Part shown: positions 22,925 to 32,395 of the stretch, one piece after another
Numbering within the stretch: position 1 is the first letter of the stretch
How the letters are laid out: each line of letters starts with the position of its first letter
Assembly (NCBI GenBank): GCA_049302755.1
Contig: JBAQMK010000002.1
Location: forward strand, 186,001 to 250,000
Reading direction: 5' to 3'
From: UBA2211 sp049302755
GTDB taxonomy: Bacteria > Patescibacteriota > Minisyncoccia > Minisyncoccales > Minisyncoccaceae
Length of the DNA stretch: 64,000 nt
Program-made: the position numbers and the translations under genes
Notes under the pieces: generated by a model
What the model saw: only the letters and a program-made list of their open reading frames with translations
Databases searched by the model: none
Told to the model about the DNA's origin: nothing

Positions 22925-23944
22925 ATGAAAAAAGAAGTTGAAATGATAGATATTACATGGAGAGCTATTTTTAAGGTAATAGCCGCGGTTATTCTTTTTT
23001 ACCTTATTTTCCTTTTAAGAGATATCGTTATTTGGGCTCTTATTGCTTTATTTATTTCTATTCTTTTTGACCCCTTGATTGATGCTCTTGAAAAGAAGAA
23101 GATTAAAAGAGTTTTCTCCGCGGTGATAATATATTTTTCTGCTCTTTTGGTTTGCGGTTTATTAGTATTCATTATTGTTCCTCCGCTAATTCAGGAAACG
23201 CAGTATTTTAGTTCGACTTTTTCTCAGTATTTTGATAGGGTTCCGGCTTTTTTGGATCAATTAGGATTGAATTCCTTTGAAGGAATTTATTCTCTTGATT
23301 CAAGCTTGAATCAAAGTTTAATCAATATCTCTTCCAATATCCTTAATATATTTATTTCTTTATTCGGCAGTATTTTTGCCGGCATGACTATTTTTCTCTT
23401 ATCTCTCTTTATGTCGATAGAGGAAAAAGAAATGATGAAGGGATTAAGATTAATCACTCCTAAGGGTTTTGAAGAGCAGGTTTTGGAAAGATGGGATAGA
23501 AGTCAACATCATGTCGTAGCTTGGTTTGGAAGTAGACTGATATGCTGTGTTTTTGTTGCTATTGCAACGTTTATCCTGTGTGTATTTTTGAATATTAAGT
23601 TTTCAATCGCTTTGGCTATTTTGGCTGGAATATTGAATATAATTCCAATGGTTGGTCCGATAATTTCAGGAATTGTGTTAGCCGCATTGGCTTTTTCTAT
23701 TTCTTTACCGACGGCAATTATTGCGACTATCTTCCTTTTCCTTATTCAACAGATTGAAAGCAACGTTTTAATGCCGGTGCTTACTAAGAAAATGTCCGGT
23801 TTACCTTCGGTAGTAGTTTTAATGGCTCTTTTAATCGGAGGAGTTTTAGGGGGAATTATCGGTGCGATTTTGGCAATTCCGATGGCTGGGATAATATTCG
23901 AAGGACTAAAAGATTATTTTAATCACAGAAAAACACAAGACTAA
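22925..23944 (+). CDS. AI-2E family transporter-like membrane protein
   Basis: A 339-residue multi-pass protein with the layout of the AI-2E (TqsA/PerM) family: two early helices, a hydrophilic section around residues 90-120, a helix pair, then a dense C-terminal block of helices containing LAGILNIIPMVGPIISGI and the LIQQIESNVLMPVL stretch, family hallmarks. Members are proposed exporters of small molecules or sodium/proton antiporters; substrate here is unknown. It starts 4 nt after the peptidase and is followed by metG. Confidence 0.88.
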   Translation: MKKEVEMIDITWRAIFKVIAAVILFYLIFLLRDIVIWALIALFISILFDPLIDALEKKKIKRVFSAVIIYFSALLVCGLLVFIIVPPLIQETQYFSSTFSQYFDRVPAFLDQLGLNSFEGIYSLDSSLNQSLINISSNILNIFISLFGSIFAGMTIFLLSLFMSIEEKEMMKGLRLITPKGFEEQVLERWDRSQHHVVAWFGSRLICCVFVAIATFILCVFLNIKFSIALAILAGILNIIPMVGPIISGIVLAALAFSISLPTAIIATIFLFLIQQIESNVLMPVLTKKMSGLPSVVVLMALLIGGVLGGIIGAILAIPMAGIIFEGLKDYFNHRKTQD

Positions 23945-23946
23945 TT

Positions 23947-25401
23947 ATGAAAAAGATTTTTATATCAACTTCTATTCCATACGTTAATGCGGCTCCTCAT
24001 TTGGGGCATACTTTGGAATTCGTTCAAGCTGATGTTTTAGCCAGGCGTCATCGTTTACTTGGTGATAAAGTTTTCTTTTTATCGGGGACTGATGAGAATA
24101 GTTTGAAGAATGTCAGAAGCGCTGAAAAAGCTGGAGTTCCGGTGATGGATTTGGTTACCGATAATTTCAAAAAGTTTTTAGAATTAAAAGATTTATTAAA
24201 TATTTCTCTCGATGAATTTATCCGCACGACCGAAGAAAGGCATTTTCAGGGAGCGCAAAAATTATGGAAGGTTTGTGAAAAGGATATTTACAAGAAAAAG
24301 TATTCCGGATTATATTGCGTTGGTTGCGAAGAATTTTATAAAGAAGAAGAATTGGTTGACGGACTTTGTCCCGATCATAAAGTTAAGCCGGAATTAATTG
24401 AAGAAGAGAATTATTTTTTCAAGCTTTCTAATTATCAAGAGAAGATAAAAGAATTGATTGAAAAAGACATTGTTAAGATTATTCCCGAATCAAGGAAGAA
24501 CGAAGTTCTGAGCTTTATCAATTCCGGACTACAAGATTTCTGTATTTCCCGAAGCAGCGAAAGAGCGAAGGGTTGGGGAATTGATGTTCCCGGTGACTCA
24601 ACACAAAAGATGTGGGTTTGGTTCGACGCTCTTTCCAATTATATTAATGCCCTGGGATATGCTAATGACGACGAAAAATTCAATGAATTCTGGCAGAAAA
24701 GCGATTCCCGAGTTCATGTTATCGGCAAGGGAATCATCAGATTCCACTCTGTTTACTGGTTAGCGATGCTTTTATCGGCTGGATTGTCTTTACCTAAAAC
24801 ATTATTCGTTCACGGCTATTTAACGGTTGATAATCAAAAAATGAGTAAGAGTATCGGTAATGTGATTGATCCAAAGGAATTGGTTTTGAAATACGGCAGT
24901 GAAGGAGTGAGATACTTTTTATTAAGAGAAATACCGGCTACCGGTGATGGGGATTTTACCTACGAAAAGTTTGAGAAGAGATATAATTCAGATTTGGCTA
25001 GTGGATTGGGAAATCTATTTTCCCGAACTTCAGCTATGGTGATAAAAGCAGGATTGAATAATGGATTTAAAATCAGACCCAATCGTCTCTTTATCGAAAA
25101 GAATAAAGAAGTAGAAGATAAGGTTGTTGAAAGATTTTTTCAATTCAATGAAACTTTATTGGATATTTGGGAGTTAGTTTCTTTCTGCGATAAATACATT
25201 GAAAACGAAAAGCCTTGGGAGATTACTGATTCAGAAAAACAAAAAGAAGTGTTTTCTAATCTTCTCTATTCTTTAAATAATATTTCTAAATTAATTGAGC
25301 CGTTTTTACCTTTAACTTCAGAGAAAATGAAAGAACAGTTAAAGGAAGGTGGTGGAGTCTTTAATATCAGTAAAGGGGAAGCATTGTTTCCAAGAATATG
25401 A
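23947..25401 (+). CDS. metG: Methionyl-tRNA synthetase
   Basis: A 484-residue class Ia synthetase charging tRNA-Met. It opens with the HIGH-equivalent APHLGHTLEF, has the zinc knuckle-like region YCVGCEEFY...CPDHK, the KMSKS motif QKMSKSIGN, and the helical anticodon-binding domain at the end. It is shorter than E. coli MetRS, lacking the C-terminal tRNA-binding appendage. It starts 2 nt after the AI-2E gene and shares ATGA with tatD, so translation is coupled. Confidence 0.96.
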   Translation: MKKIFISTSIPYVNAAPHLGHTLEFVQADVLARRHRLLGDKVFFLSGTDENSLKNVRSAEKAGVPVMDLVTDNFKKFLELKDLLNISLDEFIRTTEERHFQGAQKLWKVCEKDIYKKKYSGLYCVGCEEFYKEEELVDGLCPDHKVKPELIEEENYFFKLSNYQEKIKELIEKDIVKIIPESRKNEVLSFINSGLQDFCISRSSERAKGWGIDVPGDSTQKMWVWFDALSNYINALGYANDDEKFNEFWQKSDSRVHVIGKGIIRFHSVYWLAMLLSAGLSLPKTLFVHGYLTVDNQKMSKSIGNVIDPKELVLKYGSEGVRYFLLREIPATGDGDFTYEKFEKRYNSDLASGLGNLFSRTSAMVIKAGLNNGFKIRPNRLFIEKNKEVEDKVVERFFQFNETLLDIWELVSFCDKYIENEKPWEITDSEKQKEVFSNLLYSLNNISKLIEPFLPLTSEKMKEQLKEGGGVFNISKGEALFPRI

Positions 25402-26198
25402 TATTCGACACCCATACTCATCTTAATTTTTCTGAATTCGATAAAGACAGGGATGAATTGATTAAAAAAATACTTAACTCAGAGATAGGCATTATTAATG
25501 TCGGAACTAATTTTAAAAGTTCAGAAAAGGGGATTAATATTGCTAACGAATACGAAGATGTTTTTGCTTCAGTCGGATTGCATCCGTTAAACATTGCTTA
25601 CGATAGTTCTGAAAGCAAAGAATATTTTGAAACCGAAGAAGAATTTTTAGAGGACGGCTTTGATTATGAAAAATATAAAGAATTGGCTAAATCTAAAAAG
25701 GTGGTAGCTGTCGGGGAATGCGGACTTGATTATTATCACAAGCCCAAGGGAGTAGAGGGATTTGAAGAGGTACAAAAAAGAGTTTTTGAGAAACACCTTG
25801 ATTTAGCAAAAGAATTAGATTTGCCGATTATTCTTCATTGTCGAAATGCTTTTGATGATACATACGAAATTATTTCTAAGAAAAATAATAAAGGGGTATT
25901 GCATTGTTTTACCGGAACTAAAGAAGAAGTAGAGAGGTTTTCCGCCCTCGGTTTCTATTTTGGAATTACAGGTATTATTTTTAAGACAGATATGGAAGAA
26001 GCGATAAAGATTATTCCAATGGATAGAATACTATTGGAGACCGATTGCCCCTATCTTTCTCCGCCTAAATTTGAGGAAAGGAACAATCCCCTTTCTTTAA
26101 AATATGTAATTGAAGAGCTTGCCAGGATAAAAGGGGTGAGTATTAAAGAAATAGAGGAAATAACCCGCCAAAACACCAAGGATTTGTTCAATATTTAA
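25398..26198 (+). CDS. tatD: TatD-family metal-dependent DNase/hydrolase
   Basis: A 266-residue TIM-barrel hydrolase with FDTHTHLNF at the N-terminus (metal ligands H-x-H), VGECGLDYYH, ILHCRNA, LHCFTG and LETDCPYLSP, the standard TatD series. Members are 3'-5' exonucleases or deacylases linked to DNA repair and often follow metG, as here (overlap ATGA). Residues about 75-95 contain an acidic insertion. A strong terminator overlaps its stop codon. Confidence 0.93.
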   Translation: MIFDTHTHLNFSEFDKDRDELIKKILNSEIGIINVGTNFKSSEKGINIANEYEDVFASVGLHPLNIAYDSSESKEYFETEEEFLEDGFDYEKYKELAKSKKVVAVGECGLDYYHKPKGVEGFEEVQKRVFEKHLDLAKELDLPIILHCRNAFDDTYEIISKKNNKGVLHCFTGTKEEVERFSALGFYFGITGIIFKTDMEEAIKIIPMDRILLETDCPYLSPPKFEERNNPLSLKYVIEELARIKGVSIKEIEEITRQNTKDLFNI

Positions 26199-26220
26199 GG
26201 CCTTAACAGGCCTTTTGTTT
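26197..26220 (+). terminator. Intrinsic terminator after tatD
   Basis: AAGGCC (26197-26202) and GGCCTT (26209-26214) form a clean hairpin followed by TTGTTTT. It ends the glyS-tatD operon. Confidence 0.8.
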
Positions 26221-26242
26221 TGTGGTATTCTTTAAGTATACA
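26215..26242 (+). promoter_or_regulatory. Promoter for the small membrane protein and leuS-glmS operon
   Basis: TTGTTT (26215-26220), 16 bp, TATACA (26237-26242), 6 nt before the ATG at 26249. It starts inside the preceding terminator's T tail. Confidence 0.5.
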
Positions 26243-26248
26243 AAGACT

Positions 26249-26461
26249 ATGGAATTTTTAAGCCACGAATTAATATATTTTTTAAGAGCGATAGCTTTTG
26301 GCATTGTTGTCGGCTACGCTTTTTTCTATTTTTTATTATATTTTAAGGTGATAATTGAGGATATAATCGGAAACAAAAAGATCGATGTCGATTTATGGTG
26401 GATAATGACTGTCTCGGTTTCAATCATTATGGGAGTCATCGGCGCTTTGTTATTAATGTAG
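26249..26461 (+). CDS. Small two-helix membrane protein
   Basis: A 70-residue protein, MEFLSHELIYFLRAI at the start, with two hydrophobic helices (about 9-31 and 48-69) joined by a charged loop with DIIGNKKIDVDLW. No family is recognised. I chose the ATG at 26249 because the promoter lies at 26215-26242; the longer frame from 26222 would lie within it. It sits 1 nt before leuS and must share its transcript. Confidence 0.65.
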   Translation: MEFLSHELIYFLRAIAFGIVVGYAFFYFLLYFKVIIEDIIGNKKIDVDLWWIMTVSVSIIMGVIGALLLM

Positions 26462-26462
26462 T

Positions 26463-28862
26463 ATGGAATACAATCACAAAGAAATTGAAAAAAAATGGCA
26501 GGATTATTGGGAAAAGAATAATTCTTATTCAACCAAAGAGGATTCAAAGAATCCCAAATTTTATGTTTTAGATATGTTTCCTTATCCCTCCGGAGAAGGT
26601 CTTCATGTCGGCCATCCTAAGGGATACGTGGCGACTGATATTATTGCCCGATTAAAAAGAGCTCAAGGTTTTAATGTTTTACACCCGATGGGCTGGGATG
26701 CTTTTGGTTTACCGGCCGAAAACTTTGCCATCAAGACAGGAATTCATCCCGAGATAATCACCGAGAAAAATATCAGTAATATTAAGAGACAGATGAAGAT
26801 GCTCGGATTGAGTTACGATTGGTCACGGGAAATCAATACTACTGATCCGGAATATTATAAATGGACTCAATGGATATTTTTAAAGTTATTCGAGAATGGA
26901 TTAGCATACAAGAAATTACTTCCCATTAATTGGTGTCCTTCTTGTAAGACCGGACTCGCCAACGAAGAAGTAGTTGATGGAAAGTGTGAGCGATGCGGAA
27001 CAGAAACCACTAAAAAGGATATTGAGCAGTGGGTTTTGAAAATTACCGATTATGCCGATAAGTTGTTGGAAGGATTGGATGATATTGATTGGCCGGACAA
27101 GATAAAAGAAATGCAGAAGAATTGGATTGGTAAAAGTGAAGGTTGGGAGATAAAGTTTTTAATCAATAACACTAAAGAGGTCTCTGTTTTTACAACCAGA
27201 ATCGATACTTTATTCGGTTGTACTTATTTAGTCTTGGCTCCAGAACATCCTTTAGTTAATGAACTTCCTATTGAGAATAAAGAAGAGGTTTTGGAATATA
27301 TTAATAAAGCGAAGAATAAAAGTGAAAGAGATAGAGTCAGCGAGGTTAAAGACAAGACAGGAGTTGAATTAAAAGGAGTCACAGCAATTAATCCGGTTAA
27401 TGGAAAAGAAATCAGAGTCTTTATCGCCGATTACGTTTTATTCCACTACGGAACGGGCGCAGTGATGGCGGTTCCGGCTCACGATGAAAGAGATTTTGAA
27501 TTTGCCAATAAATACGGATTGGAAATAATAGAAGTTATTAAGGGAAAGAATAAAAAAGAAGGAGAGGCTTTTACCGAAGACGGATTATTATTTAATTCAT
27601 CTAATTTTGATAATTTAGCTTCGGAGATTGCTAGGATTAAAATTGGAGAGTATTTGAAAAAACAAGGAAAGGCAGAAAAGAAAGTTAATTACAAATTAAG
27701 AGATTGGGTTTTTTCAAGACAAAGATATTGGGGAGAGCCGATTCCAATCATTCACTGTTCCCGCTGCGGAATGGTTACCGTTCCCGAAAGTGAATTACCG
27801 TTAAAGCTTCCTCACGTTGAAAAATATCAGCCGACCGGAACAGGAGAATCTCCTTTGGCGGCAATTTCTGATTGGGTGAATGTTAAATGTCCTAAATGCG
27901 GAGGCGAAGCAAAAAGAGAAACTAATACCATGCCTCAATGGGCCGGGTCTTGCTGGTATTACTTAAGATTTTTAGACAACAAGAATGATAAAGAGATTTT
28001 TAATAAAGAAATAGAAAAGAAATGGATGCCAGTTGATTTATATGTCGGTGGGGCAGAGCATGCCGTTTTACATTTATTATATTCCCGTTTCTGGCACAAA
28101 TTTATGTATGACATTAAAGTTGTTTCAACTAAAGAACCTTTTTATAAACTAAGGAATATCGGATTGATTCTTGCTCCGGATGGACAAAAGATGAGCAAAT
28201 CAAAAGGAAATACTATTTCTCCCGATGTGATTGCCGATGAATTCGGTGCCGATACTTTAAGAGTTTATGAAATGTTTATGGGACCATTTGATCAGGCAAT
28301 TCAATGGAACGAGCAGGGAGTAAAAGGAGTTAATCGTTTTTTAAACAAAGCTTGGGATATTATTATTTCTTCAAAAGATAACGCAACAAGTTCGGTTGAA
28401 GTTATTGCGGCAACTCATAAATTAAACAAGAAAGTGAACGAAGACCTGGAAAAGATGAAGTTCAATACTCCGATCGCTTTCTTTATGGAATTCTTTAACT
28501 TTATTTCCGAAAAGAAAGAAGAATTCGGTAAATCTGAAATTGAAAGAGTTGTAAAATTATTATCTCTCTTTACTCCTCATCTTTGTGAAGAACTGTGGAG
28601 TATTATGGGAAACAAAAACAGTATTCTTTTGGAGAAATGGCCGGAAGCAGATTCAAATTTAATCAAAGAAGAAAAAGTCATCATGATTGTTCAGGTTGAT
28701 GGAAAAGTGAGAGAAAGAATCGAAATTGAAATTAATATGTCCAAGGAAGAAGTCGAAAAGATTGCTTTGAATAACGAAACGGTTAAAAAATGGATTGAGG
28801 GAAAAGAAATCAAAGAAGTGTTTTTTGTAGAAAATAAATTGATAAATATATGTGTGGCATAG
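26463..28862 (+). CDS. leuS: Leucyl-tRNA synthetase
   Basis: A 799-residue class Ia synthetase with the HIGH-equivalent GLHVGHPKGY, a cysteine cluster CPSCKTG...CERCGTE, an editing domain with FTTRIDTLFGCTYL, AVPAHDERDFEFA and a catalytic KMSKS in GQKMSKSKGN. The C-terminal domain is present. It charges tRNA-Leu; two tRNA-Leu genes lie at 35786-35973. It overlaps glmS by 13 nt. Confidence 0.96.
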   Translation: MEYNHKEIEKKWQDYWEKNNSYSTKEDSKNPKFYVLDMFPYPSGEGLHVGHPKGYVATDIIARLKRAQGFNVLHPMGWDAFGLPAENFAIKTGIHPEIITEKNISNIKRQMKMLGLSYDWSREINTTDPEYYKWTQWIFLKLFENGLAYKKLLPINWCPSCKTGLANEEVVDGKCERCGTETTKKDIEQWVLKITDYADKLLEGLDDIDWPDKIKEMQKNWIGKSEGWEIKFLINNTKEVSVFTTRIDTLFGCTYLVLAPEHPLVNELPIENKEEVLEYINKAKNKSERDRVSEVKDKTGVELKGVTAINPVNGKEIRVFIADYVLFHYGTGAVMAVPAHDERDFEFANKYGLEIIEVIKGKNKKEGEAFTEDGLLFNSSNFDNLASEIARIKIGEYLKKQGKAEKKVNYKLRDWVFSRQRYWGEPIPIIHCSRCGMVTVPESELPLKLPHVEKYQPTGTGESPLAAISDWVNVKCPKCGGEAKRETNTMPQWAGSCWYYLRFLDNKNDKEIFNKEIEKKWMPVDLYVGGAEHAVLHLLYSRFWHKFMYDIKVVSTKEPFYKLRNIGLILAPDGQKMSKSKGNTISPDVIADEFGADTLRVYEMFMGPFDQAIQWNEQGVKGVNRFLNKAWDIIISSKDNATSSVEVIAATHKLNKKVNEDLEKMKFNTPIAFFMEFFNFISEKKEEFGKSEIERVVKLLSLFTPHLCEELWSIMGNKNSILLEKWPEADSNLIKEEKVIMIVQVDGKVRERIEIEINMSKEEVEKIALNNETVKKWIEGKEIKEVFFVENKLINICVA

Positions 28863-30673
28863 TCGGATACATTGGAAATAAAGAAGCATCTCCAATTCTT
28901 TTGTCTGGATTAAAAAGAATGGAATACAGGGGCTATGACAGCTACGGTTTTTGTTTTTTAAACGATAACAAAGCATCTCTTTTTAAAAGAGTCGGGAAGA
29001 TAGATAATACCGAAGAAGAATTCTTAAGTAAAGATTTTAAAGGACAGATTGGAATAGGACACAGCCGTTGGGCAACAACCGGATTAGTGACCGAAGAAAA
29101 TGCTCATCCTCATTGTGATTGCAAGAATGAGATTTTCGTAGTACATAACGGAATCATTGAAAACTACAAAGAATTAAAAGTTAAATTAATTAAAGAGGGT
29201 CATGTTTTCAAATCAGAAACCGATACCGAAGTCATTGCTCATTTAATTGAGAAATATTTTGTTTCTAATTTGGAAGAAGCGGTGGGAAAAGCTTTGCGAG
29301 ATGTTCGTGGAACATACGGTCTAGCGGTTATTTCAATTAAAGACCCGGAAAAGATCGTGGCGGCCAGAATGTCTTCACCTTTGATTATCGGTGTTGGAGT
29401 GGATGAGTTCTTAGTTGCTTCCGATCCTTCGGCGATTATCACCAGAACCAGACAGATAATTAATTTAGACGATGGAGAAATAGCAGTCTTGAAGAAAGAC
29501 GGTTTTTGCATTTTAAAAGAAGAGAAAGAATCTAAGAAGAATATTGAAACAATTGATTGGGATATTGAACAGGCAGAGAAAAGTGGCTACAAGCACTTTA
29601 TGCTTAAAGAAATTATGGAAGAGCCGAACGTGATTGAAGATGCGATGCGAGGAAGATTGTTGGAAGAAGAAGGCTCGGTCAAGCTTGGTGGATTAGAATC
29701 GGTTCAAGATAGATTAAGAGAAATAGATAATATTACTCTAATCGGATGCGGAACCGCTTATTACGCTTCTAAGGTTGGAGAATATATGCTTGAAGAATAT
29801 GCCAATATTCCGACTTCAAATGATATCGGTTCTGAGTTTAGATACAGAAAGCCGATTGTTAATAAAAAAACAGCTGCTCTTTTTATCTCTCAATCCGGAG
29901 AAACAGCCGATACCTTGGCGGCTTTGCGGGAAATGAAAGCGAAAGGAGTTTTGACTTTGGGAGTAACTAACGTGGTTGGTTCTTCTCAATCAAGAGAAAC
30001 CGATGCCGGAGTATATACCCGTTCCGGTCCGGAAATAGCCGTTGCTTCAACTAAAGCTTTTATCGGACAATTAACAACTTTAGCTTTAATTACTATCTAT
30101 TTAGGCAGACAGAGAGATATGTCGATGGTAATGGGTAAGAGAATTGTTTCGGAATTAATGAAAATTCCTGAACTAGCCAAAGAGATTTTAAAGCAGAAAG
30201 ATGAAATCAAGAAGATTGCCGAGAAATACAAACAGTACAGAGATTTCTTTTTCATTGGCCGAAAGTATAATTATCCGATTGCTTTAGAAGGAGCGCTTAA
30301 ATTAAAAGAGATTTCATATGTTCACGCCGAAGGAGTGGCGGGAGGAGAATTAAAGCATGGTCCTTTGGCTTTAATTGACGAGAATTGTCCGACCGTTGCC
30401 ATTTGTCCCAGTGATTCTGTTTACGAAAAGATGATTTCTAATATTGAAGAAATTAAGGCCAGAAGGGGAAAGGTTATTGCGATTGCCACTGTTGGAAATG
30501 AAGAAATTAAAGATATTGTCGATGATGTTATCTATATTCCTAAGACATTAGAAATGTTAACACCGATATTATCAGCCATTCCTTTACATCTTTTTGCTTA
30601 CTATTTTGCTGACTCATTAGATAGAGATATTGATAAGCCGAAGAACTTGGCGAAGAGCGTTACCGTCGAATAA
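28850..30673 (+). CDS. glmS: Glutamine-fructose-6-phosphate aminotransferase (isomerizing)
   Basis: A 607-residue enzyme making glucosamine-6-phosphate, the entry point to UDP-GlcNAc for cell-wall building. The N-terminal class II glutamine amidotransferase starts MCGIVGYIG with catalytic Cys2 after Met removal. It carries HSRWATTG and HNGIIENY. Two SIS sugar-isomerase domains follow (SQSGETADTLAAL; LEGALKLKEISYVHAEG) and the conserved C-terminal end KNLAKSVTVE is intact. A GlmU-like enzyme at 34170 could act later in the same pathway. Confidence 0.97.
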   Translation: MCGIVGYIGNKEASPILLSGLKRMEYRGYDSYGFCFLNDNKASLFKRVGKIDNTEEEFLSKDFKGQIGIGHSRWATTGLVTEENAHPHCDCKNEIFVVHNGIIENYKELKVKLIKEGHVFKSETDTEVIAHLIEKYFVSNLEEAVGKALRDVRGTYGLAVISIKDPEKIVAARMSSPLIIGVGVDEFLVASDPSAIITRTRQIINLDDGEIAVLKKDGFCILKEEKESKKNIETIDWDIEQAEKSGYKHFMLKEIMEEPNVIEDAMRGRLLEEEGSVKLGGLESVQDRLREIDNITLIGCGTAYYASKVGEYMLEEYANIPTSNDIGSEFRYRKPIVNKKTAALFISQSGETADTLAALREMKAKGVLTLGVTNVVGSSQSRETDAGVYTRSGPEIAVASTKAFIGQLTTLALITIYLGRQRDMSMVMGKRIVSELMKIPELAKEILKQKDEIKKIAEKYKQYRDFFFIGRKYNYPIALEGALKLKEISYVHAEGVAGGELKHGPLALIDENCPTVAICPSDSVYEKMISNIEEIKARRGKVIAIATVGNEEIKDIVDDVIYIPKTLEMLTPILSAIPLHLFAYYFADSLDRDIDKPKNLAKSVTVE

Positions 30674-30702
30674 AACAGCTTTTGAGTTGTGGATAATTAG
30701 TT

Positions 30703-30729
30703 TTGCTTTTAATTCCTTTATGGTAAAAT
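30703..30729 (+). promoter_or_regulatory. Promoter for the 2-oxoacid:ferredoxin oxidoreductase operon
   Basis: TGGTAAAAT (extended -10, hexamer 30724-30729) with TTGCTT (30703-30708) at 15 bp, or TTTTGC at 17 bp. The -10 ends 9 nt before the ATG at 30739. Confidence 0.5.
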
Positions 30730-30738
30730 ACGCCTATT

Positions 30739-32394
30739 ATGAAAAATAAAAAAGACTATTCAATCATCATCGGTGGAGCCGCCGGACAAGGCTCAAGAAA
30801 GGCAGGATTAATAATCGCCAAGCTTTTTAATAACCTCGGTTACAATGTTTTTATCGCCGAAGATTATCAATCTTTAATTAAAGGCGGACATAATTTCTCA
30901 ATCGTGAGGATTTCTGAAAGTCAGCATTTCTCCATTCGTGAAAAAGCTGATTTTTTGTTAGCCTTAGATGCAAATACAATTAATAAACATGAAAAGTCAT
31001 TGGAAGAAAAGGGCTGCATTGTTTTCAATAAAGACAAAATAAAAAGAGAAAAAGGAGTAGGAATAGCTTCCGATACTATTACTAAAGAATTGGGTGGTCT
31101 GCCGATTATGAGTAATACCGCTTTGATTGCCGGATTCAGTAAAGCCATGGGAATAGAATGGAAAGTATTGGAAGATGCTTTAAAAAAAGAATTAAATAAA
31201 GGAATTGAAAAGAATTTAGAAATTGCTAAAAGGGCTTACGAAGAAACAAAAACAGTTTTGACTCTTGAAAGGATAAAGGCTAATCCCGATCCGCTTTTAA
31301 CCGGAAACGAAGCAATTGCTTTGGGAGCAGTTAAAGCTGGCTTAGATATTTATTATGCTTATCCGATGACTCCAGCGACTAGCATTCTTCATTATTTAGC
31401 CGAGCACGAAAAAGATTTTAATATCATTACTTCTCAATTGGAAAATGAGATTGCGGTTATCAATTCAGCGATTGGTTCGGCTTTTGCCGGCAAGCGTTCA
31501 ATGGTTGGAACTTCGGGCGGAGGATTTGCTTTAATGACTGAGGGGATAAGCTTGGCTGCTCAAGCGGAAACACCAGTTTTGATTGTTAACAGTCAAAGAT
31601 CAGGTCCAGCTACAGGAGTTCCGACTTACAGTAGTCAGGCTGATTTGCTTTTTACCCTTAATTCGGGACATGGAGATTTTGTCAGATTTATTGCTGCTCC
31701 TGGCGATGCCAACGAATGTTGTTATTGGTCCGGCAAGCTATTAAATCTAGCCTGGAAATATCAAACTCCGGCTATATTATTGGTTGATAAAGAATTATCA
31801 GAAAGTACTTTTGAATTTGATGAGCATGTTTTAAAGGAAATTAAAAAAGAAAAAGCATCTTTGTGGAGCGGAAAAGGTGAATATATGAGATATGCTGATT
31901 CAAAGAACGGAATATCTCCGATGGCTTTCCCGGGAGACAAGGCGGTAGTTAAAGGAACCAGTTATGAGCATGATGAAAAAGGATTATCTGTTGAAGATAG
32001 TGAAACAATTATTTTGATGCAAGAAAAGAGATTAAGAAAGTTTAAAGAAATGGCTCTTGAAGTAGATTCGTTAGAGGCAGTTAAAGTTTACGGAAATAAA
32101 GAATCTAAGAAAGCAATTGTTGCCTGGGGTTCAACCAAAGGAGTGGCACTAGAAGTGGCTACAAAATTAGGATTGAAATTTATTCAGCCGCTTGTTCTTC
32201 AGCCTTTTCCAAAGAAACAATTTGAAAAAGCACTGAAGGGAGTTGATAAACTGATATTGGTTGAATGCAGTGCTATGGGCCAGATGGCAGAGCTTCTTAA
32301 TTGCAATGGGATTAAAGTCGATAAAAAAATCCTCAAATATGATATGAGGCTGTTTACCGTAGAAGAATTAGAGCATAAATTAAAGAATATTTAA
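30739..32394 (+). CDS. 2-oxoacid:ferredoxin oxidoreductase, fused gamma-alpha subunit
   Basis: A 551-residue fusion. Residues 1 to about 185 are the gamma domain (GAAGQGSRKAGLIIAKLF; SLIKGGHNFSIVRIS). The rest is the alpha, pyrimidine-binding domain (GNEAIALGAVKAGLDIYYAYPMTP; TSGGGFALMTEG; GPATGVPTYSSQADLLF). With the next gene it forms an enzyme that decarboxylates a 2-oxoacid to an acyl-CoA while reducing ferredoxin. The GPATG.PT.SSQ.DL pattern is the KorA-like form that includes 2-oxoglutarate and broad 2-oxoacid enzymes. Which 2-oxoacid is used cannot be settled here. Confidence 0.93.
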   Translation: MKNKKDYSIIIGGAAGQGSRKAGLIIAKLFNNLGYNVFIAEDYQSLIKGGHNFSIVRISESQHFSIREKADFLLALDANTINKHEKSLEEKGCIVFNKDKIKREKGVGIASDTITKELGGLPIMSNTALIAGFSKAMGIEWKVLEDALKKELNKGIEKNLEIAKRAYEETKTVLTLERIKANPDPLLTGNEAIALGAVKAGLDIYYAYPMTPATSILHYLAEHEKDFNIITSQLENEIAVINSAIGSAFAGKRSMVGTSGGGFALMTEGISLAAQAETPVLIVNSQRSGPATGVPTYSSQADLLFTLNSGHGDFVRFIAAPGDANECCYWSGKLLNLAWKYQTPAILLVDKELSESTFEFDEHVLKEIKKEKASLWSGKGEYMRYADSKNGISPMAFPGDKAVVKGTSYEHDEKGLSVEDSETIILMQEKRLRKFKEMALEVDSLEAVKVYGNKESKKAIVAWGSTKGVALEVATKLGLKFIQPLVLQPFPKKQFEKALKGVDKLILVECSAMGQMAELLNCNGIKVDKKILKYDMRLFTVEELEHKLKNI

Positions 32395-32395
32395 T